A stretch of DNA of 64,000 nucleotides from positions 1-64,000 of the forward strand of contig NZ_RHHT01000026.1 in the NCBI RefSeq assembly GCF_003710985.1. Reading direction: 5' to 3'. Shown one piece after another: positions 56,045-64,000 of the stretch. This DNA is from Brevibacillus panacihumi (GTDB lineage Bacteria > Bacillota > Bacilli > Brevibacillales > Brevibacillaceae). Under the pieces are notes generated by a model. The model was given only the letters and a program-made list of their open reading frames with translations, was not told the origin of the DNA and did not search any database. A program made the position numbers and the translations under genes. The first letter of the stretch is position 1; each line of letters starts with the position of its first letter.

Positions 56045-57175
56045 ATGGAGAACTTTGATGTAATCGTGATAGGAGCCGGATCAGTCGGGATGGCCGCCGG
56101 ATACGAACTGGCGAAAAAAGGCGTTCGTACACTGCTTCTCGATGCTTTCGATCCTCCTCACACGATGGGCAGCCACCACGGCGACACGCGAATTATCCGG
56201 CACGCCTACGGGGAAGGCGTCCAGTATGTACCGCTTGCGCTGCGGGCGCAACAACTATGGGAGGAGCTTGCCGGACTGTCGGGGATGACGCTTTTTGCAC
56301 GAACTGGCGTATTGGGGGCAGGACCGCTTGGAAGCCCGTTTTTAGCGGAAATGCAAGTGTCGGCCAAACAATTCTCCCTGCCGTTGGAGGTCATGAGTGC
56401 AGAGGAGATCAACGAACGCTGGAAAGGGATGAATCTGCCCGACAGCTTCTACGGTTGCTACGAGTCAAACGCCGGTGTCCTGTATTCCGAACGCTGCATC
56501 ACGGCTTACCGTGAGCTGGCTACGCGTCAGGGGGCTGTCCTGCTGACTCATACGCGAGTAACAGACGTGCAGGTCGAACCAGACCACGTCACGGTCACTA
56601 CGGATCAGGGAACTTATCGAGGTGAGAAACTGTTGTTGAGTGCGGGAGCGTGGAATCCGGCTTTGCTGCGGTCGTTGGGGCTCCAGCTTCCGCTTGTGCC
56701 TACTCGCAAGACCGTAGCCTGGTTTGCAGCAGATGAGCAGCTGTACAGCTCGGAGAAGTTTCCCGCTTTCGTCTTTGAGCTGGAGGATTCCACTTACTAC
56801 GGCTTTCCCAGCGTCGATGGAACCGGAGTCAAAATCGGCCGTCACGACGGAGGACACCCGATTGATCCCGACCAGCTGGACCGCACCTTTGGCACGTATC
56901 CATCGGATGAGGGAGATGTCCGCTCCTTTCTCGAAGCCTACATGCCGCAAGCAGCAGGCCCTCTGCAGCAGGGTCGCGTCTGCATCTACACCCTGACTCC
57001 GGATGAGCATTTCCTGATCGACCGTCATCCCGAGCACGAACACGTCGTCATTACCGCCGGCTTCTCCGGGCACGGCTTTAAATTCGCCAGTGCGATCGGG
57101 GAAGCAGCCAGCCAGCTTCTGACCGACGGCAGGACTGTGCACGATCTGTCCTTATTTACGCTGAATCGCCTGTGA
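56045..57175 (+). CDS. N-methyl-L-tryptophan oxidase / monomeric sarcosine oxidase family
   Basis: A 376-residue FAD enzyme. It opens NFDVIVIGAGSVGMAAGYELAKKG (Rossmann GxGxxG). It has the GSHHGDTRIIRHAYGEG segment that binds FAD and substrate carboxylate in the MTOX/MSOX group. The C-terminal HPEHEHVVITAGFSGHGFKFASAIGEAASQLL includes the family's FSGHGFK block. It oxidises N-methyl amino acids to the amino acid, formaldehyde and H2O2. The exact substrate is uncertain. The usual covalent-flavin Cys is not located with certainty. GGGGAGA precedes the ATG. Confidence 0.9.
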   Translation: MENFDVIVIGAGSVGMAAGYELAKKGVRTLLLDAFDPPHTMGSHHGDTRIIRHAYGEGVQYVPLALRAQQLWEELAGLSGMTLFARTGVLGAGPLGSPFLAEMQVSAKQFSLPLEVMSAEEINERWKGMNLPDSFYGCYESNAGVLYSERCITAYRELATRQGAVLLTHTRVTDVQVEPDHVTVTTDQGTYRGEKLLLSAGAWNPALLRSLGLQLPLVPTRKTVAWFAADEQLYSSEKFPAFVFELEDSTYYGFPSVDGTGVKIGRHDGGHPIDPDQLDRTFGTYPSDEGDVRSFLEAYMPQAAGPLQQGRVCIYTLTPDEHFLIDRHPEHEHVVITAGFSGHGFKFASAIGEAASQLLTDGRTVHDLSLFTLNRL

Positions 57176-57185
57176 CATCCGTGTA

Positions 57186-57225
57186 AAAACGCCCCGCATC
57201 CCGTGTGGATTGCGAGGCGTTTTTC
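57186..57225. terminator. Bidirectional terminator between the oxidase gene and tgl
   Basis: AAAACGCCCCGCA pairs with TGCGAGGCGTTTT; A-run and T-run on the two sides serve both convergent genes. Confidence 0.9.
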
Positions 57226-57234
57226 TTGTATCGC

Positions 57235-58083
57235 TCAGCCTTCCCAATAAAAGGAGCCAATCTCTGCCTTGATCCGCACTCCTGTCTCCAGAATATCGGG
57301 GAATCCGCCCCTGTGGTCGACATAGGAAATGCTCCCCCTCATATTGTCAAAGGGGGCCAGGTAAGCGAATCCCGGACGCGTCGCCTGCGACACCAAATAA
57401 GCAGAACGCATGGCGCCTGGCCTTCTGTTTTCATTCAAAAACGCGATCAGGGAAGGGGCTGTCCGAATGCCTGCCCCGTGACCATAGTACAAGCCTCCCC
57501 CCAGAAAGACGGCATTTTCCCCCTGCCAGTGCGGTTTGCTCGGATCGTAATCCGGATTGGCGAAGTAGAGGATGTCGCCAGGCAAGAATGTGTTTGTCGG
57601 AAGGGTCTGCAAGTCCAAATCTTGATCGTAACGCCAATCGTACAAAATCATGTCTGCGAACAATCGCTCAAAATCCGCCTCCCGGATCGACTTCAATACG
57701 GCATGGTACAAGATGATGACCATCGCAGTCGCACACTCAGTGGCGTAAAGCCTGCCATTTTGAAAGATATCAATAATCCCACGAGAAGGAGGGACACCCG
57801 GACGCAAGCGAAAGCCTCCCAGCTCGGTCTGCTCCCAGAACTCCGGGTTGCTTCGCGAATTCTCAAAGTCTGAAAAAGCAATTCCACTCATATACAGCGC
57901 TCGTGCTGATTTGACCAGATGATCCCGCAGCTTCAGCTCGAAGCGCAAGACGTCCGCTGAAGCATATTCAAATACATCGCGGCTAGCGGCCATCCTATGG
58001 ACAATTTCCTGCTGCACATCGTTCAATCCCCATTCCGCTTGCAGCATCAAGGGATTTACCTGTCGTCCAGCAATCCAGATCAT
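57235..58083 (-). CDS. tgl: Protein-glutamine gamma-glutamyltransferase (spore coat transglutaminase)
   Basis: A 282-residue transglutaminase of the Bacillus Tgl family, which crosslinks glutamine and lysine residues in spore coat proteins. The catalytic Cys is in GRLYATECATAMVIILYHAV (about residue 117). The conserved LPGDILYFANPDYDPSKPHWQGENAVFLG has the active-site Glu and His-linked region. The protein is about 35 residues longer than B. subtilis Tgl. A sigma-K promoter was not seen with certainty. A gap with a dispersed repeat follows upstream of tgl. Confidence 0.93.
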   Translation of the reverse strand: MIWIAGRQVNPLMLQAEWGLNDVQQEIVHRMAASRDVFEYASADVLRFELKLRDHLVKSARALYMSGIAFSDFENSRSNPEFWEQTELGGFRLRPGVPPSRGIIDIFQNGRLYATECATAMVIILYHAVLKSIREADFERLFADMILYDWRYDQDLDLQTLPTNTFLPGDILYFANPDYDPSKPHWQGENAVFLGGGLYYGHGAGIRTAPSLIAFLNENRRPGAMRSAYLVSQATRPGFAYLAPFDNMRGSISYVDHRGGFPDILETGVRIKAEIGSFYWEG

Positions 58084-58192
58084 AAGCTGCCTCCTTCGTC
58101 TTCGTTCCCATCATGAGTATCTATATGCGCATGCCTACCTCCAGGTGCATGATGTTCCCGAATCCAGCCACTTTGTATCTGGTAGTCCACGG

Positions 58193-58281
58193 GCTGTAGT
58201 GGAGGAGAGGAAAAAGGAGAGAACGCTCAGGCGGGGTGGGATCTTTACTGGGGGTCATCCCTGGCCGCCTCCCACTCCAAA
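58193..58281. repeat. Dispersed intergenic repeat, copy B
   Basis: Homologous to 26471-26560; see that copy. Here AGGCGG and GGGAT near 58228-58242 can pair with ATCCC and CCGCCT near 58257-58270, so a folded RNA is possible. The 58084-58491 gap otherwise contains no supported gene, only this repeat, a T-rich stretch, and the metA terminator at its right end. Confidence 0.8.
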
Positions 58282-58456
58282 GGCGAAACCGCGGCCAAAA
58301 GCAGCCGACTTCGAAGAAGTCATTCAAGGTTGGCCGCTGAATACGTGTTCCGCCTTTTCCGTTCCCGGCTTGGTCAAGATCCCAAATGCCTTCGCTTATC
58401 TCCCCTTTTTCCTCAGCCAGCTTTCCCTGGTTGTCCTGCTTTTTTAGTGAAAAATT

Positions 58457-58483
58457 AAAAAACCACCCGCACGAGGCGGATGG
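58457..58483 (-). terminator. Terminator of metA
   Basis: On the minus strand CCATCCGC pairs with GCGGGTGG (loop CTCGT), then TTTTTTAATTTTTC. Confidence 0.85.
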
Positions 58484-58491
58484 CATAGTCC

Positions 58492-59409
58492 TTACTTGGG
58501 ATTGTTCAGATCGTAAGGAGTTTCTTGGTATACATAGTAGTTCAGCCAATTGGAGAACAACAGATTGGCATGGGAGCGCCAGGTGACGATCGGGGCTTTG
58601 GTTGGATCGTCCTTGGGGTAGTAGTGTCGCGGCACCGCAATATCCAGTCCCTTGCCGACATCGCGCTGGTACTCATCCTGCAGGGTATGCGGATCGTATT
58701 CGGAATGGCCCGTCACGAAGATCTGGCGTCCATCCCGGCTCGCGACGATATATACGCCCGATTCCTCCGACTCGGAGAGAATCTCCAGCTCCGCTACCTT
58801 TTCGATGTCCTCTCTGCGGTTCTCGGTATGCCGCGAATGCGGAACATAGAAATACGAGTCAAAGCCACGGAACAATTTGATATTCTGCTGGTTGACCGTA
58901 TGAGGAAATATCCCGAACATTTTTTCCGGCAGCGGATGCTTCGGAACCCCGTAATGATGATACAGCCCTGCTTGCGCTCCCCAGCAGATGTGCAGGGTGG
59001 AAGTGACATTTTCCATCTTCCAGTCGAGAATCGTCTGCAGTTCCTTCCAGTAGGTGACTTCCTCGAAATCAAGCTGCTCTACGGGCGCTCCTGTAATGAT
59101 CATCCCGTCGAAGCGTTGGTGTCGAATATCTTCAAACGTATGATAGAACGAAGAAAGATGCTCCTCCGACGTATTTTTCGAGGTATGGCTCGACATGTGC
59201 AGCAGAACGATCTCGACCTGCAGCGGCGTATTCCCGAGCAATCGAAGCAGTTGGGTCTCCGTCGTTTCCTTGACAGGCATCAAATTTAGGATAACGATGC
59301 GCAAAGGTCGTATATCCTGGGTAAAGGCACGACTTTCCGGCATCACAAAAATGTTCTCGTTGGCTAACACTTCCGTAGCTGGCAATCCATCTGGCACTTT
59401 GATTGGCAT
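58492..59409 (-). CDS. metA: Homoserine O-acyltransferase MetA
   Basis: A 305-residue MetA-family enzyme that acylates homoserine for methionine biosynthesis; many Bacillus-type MetA use acetyl-CoA despite the succinyltransferase name. The nucleophile Cys is in [21 protein letters not shown]. The catalytic His and Glu region is [20 protein letters not shown]. Another family segment is [22 protein letters not shown]. Start ATG 59409 follows AAAGGGGG; the longer frame lacks a site. No S-box riboswitch was found before it. Upstream gene gudB has its own terminator. Confidence 0.95.
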   Translation of the reverse strand: MPIKVPDGLPATEVLANENIFVMPESRAFTQDIRPLRIVILNLMPVKETTETQLLRLLGNTPLQVEIVLLHMSSHTSKNTSEEHLSSFYHTFEDIRHQRFDGMIITGAPVEQLDFEEVTYWKELQTILDWKMENVTSTLHICWGAQAGLYHHYGVPKHPLPEKMFGIFPHTVNQQNIKLFRGFDSYFYVPHSRHTENRREDIEKVAELEILSESEESGVYIVASRDGRQIFVTGHSEYDPHTLQDEYQRDVGKGLDIAVPRHYYPKDDPTKAPIVTWRSHANLLFSNWLNYYVYQETPYDLNNPK

Positions 59410-59513
59410 GATGTAATATCCCCCTTTCCATCTGCTTTTCGAGCAGGGAAAAAATCGTAATTCCGAGAAATTCGACAACTATACTCAACTTCCTGCCAAA
59501 ATATTCAATACTG

Positions 59514-59557
59514 GTATGAAAAAGACCTCTGCCGCCCAAAAGGGGACAAGAGGTCCT
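59514..59557 (-). terminator. Terminator of gudB
   Basis: On the minus strand GACCTCTTGTCCCC pairs with GGGCGGCAGAGGTC (imperfect centre), followed by TTTTTC. Confidence 0.82.
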
Positions 59558-59567
59558 GCTTGCTATA

Positions 59568-60839
59568 TTAGATCCAGCCGCGCGCCTCCATGGCTTGCGT
59601 AATCCGCAGCAAGGAGACCATATACGCACCTGTGCGCATATCTACTCCGTATTTCTCAGCCAGTGCGCGAACCGCCGCATAGGCTTCTACCATCGCCGTT
59701 TGCAGCTTCTCATTTACTTCTGTTTCCGACCAGTAGTGGTGCATCAGGTTTTGCACCCACTCGAAGTAGGAGACGGTCACACCCCCGGCATTCGCCAAGA
59801 TGTCCGGAATCACTACGACACCATTTTTGCGCAGGATAACATCCGCATCCGGTGTTGTCGGACCGTTGGCTGCCTCGGCAATCACCTTGGCGCGAACACG
59901 CTCGGCGTTTGCACCCGTGATGACATTTTCCAATGCCGCTGGAATCAAAATATCTACATCAAGCTCCAACAGTTCTGCGTTGGAGATCTTTTTGCCGTTT
60001 TCATAATCCTGGATCGAGCCGGTATCCTTCAATTGACCAACTTTATCCACGTCCAAACCGTTCGGATCGTAGATGCCTCCGCGCGAGTCGCTCACCGCCA
60101 CGATGATAAAGCCAAGCTCAGCAAGCAGTTTGGCCGAGATGCGTCCGGCATTTCCGAAGCCTTGGATCGCGACTGTCGTCTCCTCCGGCTTGCGGCCCAA
60201 TTCTTTCAACGCCTCCAGGATTGTAAATACACAGCCTTGAGCAGTGGCTTCGCTGCGTCCTTTGGAGCCGCCGATGATCAGCGGTTTCCCCGTAATGACG
60301 CCTGGCGAGTATGCGCCTTTCAAGCGGCTGAATGTATCCATCATCCAACCCATGATCTGTGGCGTTGTATAAACATCCGGTGCCGGAATATCCTTATCCG
60401 GACCGACGATATCCGCGATTGCCTCCATGAAGCCGCGGCTGATGCGCTCCAGCTCGCCTTTGCTGAAATCATGCGGATCACAGATGACTCCGCCTTTTCC
60501 ACCGCCATAAGGCAGGCCGACTACGCCGCATTTAAAGGTCATCCACATGGAGAGTGCCTTTACTTCATCTAGTGTTACGTCTGGATGGAAACGAATTCCA
60601 CCCTTCGTAGGACCAATCGCGTCATTATGTTGGGAACGATAGCCTTCGAATACGCGAACACTGCCATCATCCATTTTGACGGGGAAGCTGACACAGACTA
60701 CCCGCTTGGGATGCTTCAGTATTTCTACAGCAGTGCTAGGCAATCCCAGCAAGGATGCAGCCGCATCAATTTGCTTTTGTACGATCTCAAATGGATTCAG
60801 GTTTTCTTTTCCTACGATTTCTCTCTCTGTTGTTTGCAT
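59568..60839 (-). CDS. gudB: NAD-dependent glutamate dehydrogenase (GudB/RocG type)
   Basis: A 423-residue hexameric glutamate dehydrogenase, converting glutamate to 2-oxoglutarate and ammonia. Substrate site: GPTKGGIRFHPDVTLDEVKALSMWMTFKCGVVGLPYGGGKGGVICDP with catalytic Lys. Coenzyme site: TVAIQGFGNAGRISAKLLAE. The C-terminal VSYFEWVQNLMHHYWSETEV is conserved. GGAGAG precedes the ATG. No internal duplication as in cryptic B. subtilis GudB is visible. The promoter region carries an inverted repeat overlapping -35 and -10. Confidence 0.93.
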   Translation of the reverse strand: MQTTEREIVGKENLNPFEIVQKQIDAAASLLGLPSTAVEILKHPKRVVCVSFPVKMDDGSVRVFEGYRSQHNDAIGPTKGGIRFHPDVTLDEVKALSMWMTFKCGVVGLPYGGGKGGVICDPHDFSKGELERISRGFMEAIADIVGPDKDIPAPDVYTTPQIMGWMMDTFSRLKGAYSPGVITGKPLIIGGSKGRSEATAQGCVFTILEALKELGRKPEETTVAIQGFGNAGRISAKLLAELGFIIVAVSDSRGGIYDPNGLDVDKVGQLKDTGSIQDYENGKKISNAELLELDVDILIPAALENVITGANAERVRAKVIAEAANGPTTPDADVILRKNGVVVIPDILANAGGVTVSYFEWVQNLMHHYWSETEVNEKLQTAMVEAYAAVRALAEKYGVDMRTGAYMVSLLRITQAMEARGWI

Positions 60840-60933
60840 GTACTCTCCACCCTTCCCGACTCTCTCTTTTTTGTCTGTAAAATTTTACCACATCACCTTT
60901 GTACCGAAGTAAAGAGACGATTGAAACGTCAAT

Positions 60934-60965
60934 AATTATAGACGAGAAAAGAGAAGTCTACAATT
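60934..60965 (-). promoter_or_regulatory. gudB promoter with overlapping inverted repeat
   Basis: On the minus strand TTGTAG and TATAAT lie 17 bases apart. The two hexamers sit inside an inverted repeat, AATTATAGAC and GTCTACAATT with a 12-base loop (60934-60943 and 60956-60965). A repressor or activator bound there would act directly on polymerase. Confidence 0.65.
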
Positions 60966-61039
60966 AATAATTATTCATTTTTTCAAAAAATTAGCTTACT
61001 TTCAAGACCTAATTTAACATTTATTTATCTTTTCTCCAA

Positions 61040-61086
61040 AAAATCGCCTTTCGTTCAACGATTATATGGTTGACCGAAAGGCGAAG
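61040..61086 (-). terminator. Terminator of pncB
   Basis: On the minus strand TCGCCTTTCGGTCAAC pairs with GTTGAACGAAAGGCGA, followed by TTTTTTGG. Confidence 0.92.
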
Positions 61087-61091
61087 CTTCC

Positions 61092-62540
61092 TTATTTATA
61101 CAAGTACGCTTTCATTAACTGGGTCTTGGTCGTCCACATCAGCTCGCTGATGTGCAGACGGTAGTGCTCAGGGTTGAGCATGCGCAGGTATTCGGGCCAG
61201 AACAAGCCCAATTGCTCGCGATGATAAGCGCGGATTTCCTCGAGAGTCGGCAGTTCATACACCAGCTCGCCTTCCACAAAAACAGGCGTCAACAGCGGCT
61301 CTGCCCGATAGTTCGTTACTTTTTTGTTCAGATAGGGGTGGCTTGGGTTGATCAGCTCGATCGGTTCGTTTTTGAGAACCTGCTGCTCTTCCGGGTAGCA
61401 CAGATAGTCGGCGACCGCTTTTCCCGTAGCAGGATCAATCAGCCGATACATTTCTTTGATCCCCGGTGTGGTTACTTTTTCCGGATTCCCCGATATTTTG
61501 ATCGTCGGCAAATAGCTCCCGTCTTCCCCTTCGCGCGCGACCAGCTTGTAGACTCCGCCCAGCGTCGGCTGGTCTGCCGCGGTGATCAGCTGCGTGCCGA
61601 CCCCCCAGCTGTCGATTCGCGCTCCCTGTACCTTCAGGTTGAGAATCGTATGCTCATCCAGATCATTGGAAGCGACGATTTGCACGTCCTCCAGGCCCGC
61701 TTTATCCAGCATTTCGCGCGTCTTGATCGACAGATAGGCCAAATCTCCGCTGTCCAGCCGGACCGCAGCCAATTTCTTACCCTGCTGCTGCAGTTTTTTG
61801 CCCAGCTCGATGGCATGAGGGACCCCGCTTTTCAAGGTATCATACGTATCCACCAGCAAGGTCACCTGTCCCGGCAAGGCCTCTGCAAAACGCTCGAACG
61901 CAAGCTCCTCGCTGTCATGGCTTTGAACCCACGAATGCGCATGCGTCCCTTTTGTCGGAATGCCAAACATTTTCCCAGCCAGCATATTGGAGGTCGCATC
62001 AAATCCTGCCAGATAAGCGGCGCGTGTTCCCCAAAGCGCTGCATCTGCCTCCTGTGCCCGGCGCGTCCCGAATTCCATCAGCACGTCATTGCCTGCGATC
62101 TGCTTGATTCGCGATGCTTTCGTGGCGATCAGCGTCTGGTAATTCATATAGTTGAGCAGGGCCGTCTCCACCAATTGCGCTTCCAGCATGCGCCCTTCCA
62201 CGCGGATCAGCGGTTCATTCGGGAACACCAGCGTTCCTTCCTTGACCGAATAGAGCGAGCCTGTGAAGCGGAACTGACGCAGCTCCTCCAAAAAAGCAGG
62301 ATCGTAGTTCTCCTCCTGTTCGCTCAGATAAACCAGATCGCTTTCTTCAAAGCGCAGATTCTGGATATAGGCCACAATTCGCTCCAGACCTGCGTAGACT
62401 GCATATCCGTTGCCGAAAGGGAGCTTGCGAAAAAACGCCTCAAACACAGCCTTGCGATTATGCGTCCCATTGATCCAGTGCGCATACATCATGTTGATTT
62501 GATATTTATCAGTGTGCAATACCACGCCTGATGATTGCAT
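61092..62540 (-). CDS. pncB: Nicotinate phosphoribosyltransferase
   Basis: A 482-residue NAD-salvage enzyme making nicotinate mononucleotide from nicotinate and PRPP. It opens LHTDKYQINMMYAHWINGTHNRKAVFEAFFRKLPF (family-typical TDxYQxxM). The phosphorylated His region is EFGTRRAQEADAALWGTRAAYLAG and G-T-x-x-H-S in TKGTHAHSWVQSHDSE. The PRPP region is AVRLDSGDLAYLS. AGGAGG precedes the ATG. Transcribed alone. Confidence 0.95.
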   Translation of the reverse strand: MQSSGVVLHTDKYQINMMYAHWINGTHNRKAVFEAFFRKLPFGNGYAVYAGLERIVAYIQNLRFEESDLVYLSEQEENYDPAFLEELRQFRFTGSLYSVKEGTLVFPNEPLIRVEGRMLEAQLVETALLNYMNYQTLIATKASRIKQIAGNDVLMEFGTRRAQEADAALWGTRAAYLAGFDATSNMLAGKMFGIPTKGTHAHSWVQSHDSEELAFERFAEALPGQVTLLVDTYDTLKSGVPHAIELGKKLQQQGKKLAAVRLDSGDLAYLSIKTREMLDKAGLEDVQIVASNDLDEHTILNLKVQGARIDSWGVGTQLITAADQPTLGGVYKLVAREGEDGSYLPTIKISGNPEKVTTPGIKEMYRLIDPATGKAVADYLCYPEEQQVLKNEPIELINPSHPYLNKKVTNYRAEPLLTPVFVEGELVYELPTLEEIRAYHREQLGLFWPEYLRMLNPEHYRLHISELMWTTKTQLMKAYLYK

Positions 62541-62697
62541 GTGAGTAAGCCTCCTGTAGCTTTCTTTCCATTATCATACCAGAACCTCCCACAGGTGTCT
62601 TTTTTGTCGGAAGAAATCATCGCAAAACCCTGATTCTCGACACCCACACTCCTGTGATATAGTAATGAAATCAATAAACGAGACGGGAGATTGCGAA

Positions 62698-63348
62698 ATG
62701 ATGGAGATGGATCGACAACTCATGTATATCTGTAAAGGCACCCCGAAGGACAACCTATATAACGGGGCCGTATTTCGATCTGGCATTTGGAAGACACAAG
62801 CCGATGAATTGCTTGTCCAAGAACAGCAAATCGAAGCGGATCAAGTGGCAAATCCCGCATATCACGGCGGTCCGGACCGCGTTGTCTGCCTGTATCCTTT
62901 TGAACATTATGCCCACTGGGAGAAAGTTTTTGGACAGCCGTTGCCGATTTCTGCTTTTGGCGAAAATATTAGTGCAAGCAATATGACGGAAGAACAGGTG
63001 TGCATCGGAGACATCTTTCAAATCGGGGACGCTGTCCTCCAGGTTTCACAGGGGCGTTATCCTTGCGCCACGATCAACAAGCGCAACAACAACAATCAAT
63101 TGCTGAAAAAAGTAGTGGAGACCGGCAATACGGGGTATTTTTTCCGTGTGCTGCAACCTGGGACAATCGTTCCGTCCTCGACAATCACGCTTTTGTCTGC
63201 CCATCCTGCCAAAGTGACTGTCGCCTCCATCCACCACCTCTACTTTCATGAGAAAAACCCGCTTCGCTCCACCATCGAGCGAATGCTGGGAGTAGCGGAA
63301 CTGGCAGAACCATGGCGGAAGATACTCCTCGAGAAGCTGCAATCGTAA
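62698..63348 (+). CDS. MOSC domain protein, YiiM type
   Basis: A 216-residue protein, the usual YiiM/YflK length. A MOSC beta-barrel with [22 protein letters not shown] and [46 protein letters not shown], where the Cys in the last motif would coordinate molybdenum. Members reduce N-hydroxylated purines and similar. ATG 62698 is set by GGGAGA at a good distance. Divergent from pncB, and 16 bases before an rluF-type gene. Confidence 0.9.
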   Translation: MMEMDRQLMYICKGTPKDNLYNGAVFRSGIWKTQADELLVQEQQIEADQVANPAYHGGPDRVVCLYPFEHYAHWEKVFGQPLPISAFGENISASNMTEEQVCIGDIFQIGDAVLQVSQGRYPCATINKRNNNNQLLKKVVETGNTGYFFRVLQPGTIVPSSTITLLSAHPAKVTVASIHHLYFHEKNPLRSTIERMLGVAELAEPWRKILLEKLQS

Positions 63349-63364
63349 AGAAAGGATTTTGCGC

Positions 63365-64000
63365 ATGCGAATTAACAAATACATCAGTGAATCAGGCATT
63401 TGTTCGAGAAGAGAATCGGATAAATGGATCGAAGCCAAGCGGGTGACGATCAATGGCGTCATCGCTCAGCTGGGAAGCACTGTCTCCGAGGGCGATGATG
63501 TCCGTGTCGATGGAAAGCCCATCAGTACGAAAAAAAAGGCAGTTTACATCGCCTTGAACAAGCCTGTCGGAATCACCTGCACGACAGAGCTCCATGTAAA
63601 AGGAAACATCATCGATTTTGTCAATCATCCCGAGCGAATTTTCCCGATCGGCAGGCTGGACAAGGATTCCCAAGGCTTGATTCTGTTGACGAACGATGGC
63701 GATATTGTCAATAAAATCCTGCGTGCGGAAAATAACCATGATAAAGAGTACATCGTCACAGTGGACAAGCCGATTACCCCCGCTTTTTTGCAAGGAATGT
63801 CCAGCGGCGTGCGCATCCTCGGCACCATCACCAAGCCTTGCACCGTGACGAAGATTAGCGAACGCGTCTTCCGCATCATCCTGACCCAAGGGCTGAATAG
63901 ACAGATCAGACGGATGTGTGCGGCCTTTGGCTATCAAGTTCGGAAATTGGAGCGCATTCGCATCATGAACATTCATTTGGACGGATTGAAGCTGGGACAA
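63365..64000 (+). CDS. rluF: Pseudouridine synthase, RluF/RsuA family (cut by window end)
   Basis: The first 212 residues are present. An S4 RNA-binding domain comes first ([40 protein letters not shown]). The catalytic domain has the Asp in [21 protein letters not shown] and the following [14 protein letters not shown]. The motif [24 protein letters not shown] near the end is typical. RluF-type enzymes make pseudouridine in 23S rRNA. Start ATG 63365 with AAAGGA upstream. The stop lies outside. Confidence 0.9.
   Translation, partial: MRINKYISESGICSRRESDKWIEAKRVTINGVIAQLGSTVSEGDDVRVDGKPISTKKKAVYIALNKPVGITCTTELHVKGNIIDFVNHPERIFPIGRLDKDSQGLILLTNDGDIVNKILRAENNHDKEYIVTVDKPITPAFLQGMSSGVRILGTITKPCTVTKISERVFRIILTQGLNRQIRRMCAAFGYQVRKLERIRIMNIHLDGLKLGQ

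Noticed and set aside
58121..58549. Minus-strand frame of 142 codons between tgl and metA, and a 100-codon plus-strand frame
   Set aside because: Both run through the dispersed repeat or metA's end; no ribosome site; the other repeat copy does not preserve either frame.
59410..59513. S-box (SAM) riboswitch before metA
   Set aside because: The gap is too short and lacks the conserved SAM aptamer elements; only a short CTGCT...AGCAG hairpin is present.

Overview
The window is chromosomal DNA of a spore-forming Firmicute, most likely Brevibacillus or a close Paenibacillaceae relative. This is inferred from the gene set: the futalosine menaquinone genes mqnB and mqnD, Bacillus-type GlnK/GlnL, YtpB, CvfB, YugN, YitT and spore transglutaminase, with strong AGGAGG ribosome sites, TTG/GTG starts and compact hairpin-plus-T terminators. 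There are no rRNA, tRNA, CRISPR, IS or phage genes. The DNA reads as core and metabolic chromosome rather than an island.

Layout. 0-8 kb: mqnB-mqnD (minus), a nitroreductase, a cold-shock gene with a long structured leader, the ethanolamine permease eutH behind a dual-hairpin ANTAR-type attenuator, then small housekeeping genes and a YitT and an EamA transporter. 8-13.5 kb: an OmpR-type two-component system with a low-complexity lipoprotein, brnQ, and proline dehydrogenase. 13.5-17.5 kb: a sigma-54 activator divergent from proline dehydrogenase, a winged-helix regulator and a PilZ protein. 17.5-24.6 kb: ytpB and a GlnK/GlnL-like two-component system divergent from a TAXI-TRAP transporter operon. 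24.6-37 kb: cvfB, uppP, an MFS pump, an ammonium transporter behind a GlnR/TnrA-type operator, a MOSC protein, NAD kinase, an unusual Gly/Tyr/Pro-rich tail-anchored protein, thiO under a TPP riboswitch, and pgi. 37-47.5 kb: a YknXYZ-like ABC exporter, several tiny genes, a broken glycosyltransferase, an S2P-type protease, a CNNM/CBS protein, a CDF transporter and a paired SMR exporter under a guanidine-I riboswitch. 47.5-55 kb: a short-chain fatty acid transporter with an AtoS/AtoC-like pair and a sigma-54 promoter, then motAB. 55-64 kb: ZIP transporter, N-methyl amino acid oxidase, tgl, metA, glutamate dehydrogenase, pncB, a second MOSC protein and the start of an RluF-type pseudouridine synthase.

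A theme is nitrogen and carbon scavenging under specific control: proline (sigma-54), glutamate/glutamine-type TRAP uptake (GlnKL), ammonium (GlnR/TnrA site), ethanolamine (ANTAR antitermination), short-chain fatty acids (sigma-54 plus a cre-like site) and glutamate dehydrogenase. The most notable non-coding signals are the eutH leader, the 10-bp-period T-tract repeats before the TRAP operon, two matching sigma-54 promoters, and a dispersed ~90-bp intergenic repeat present twice.
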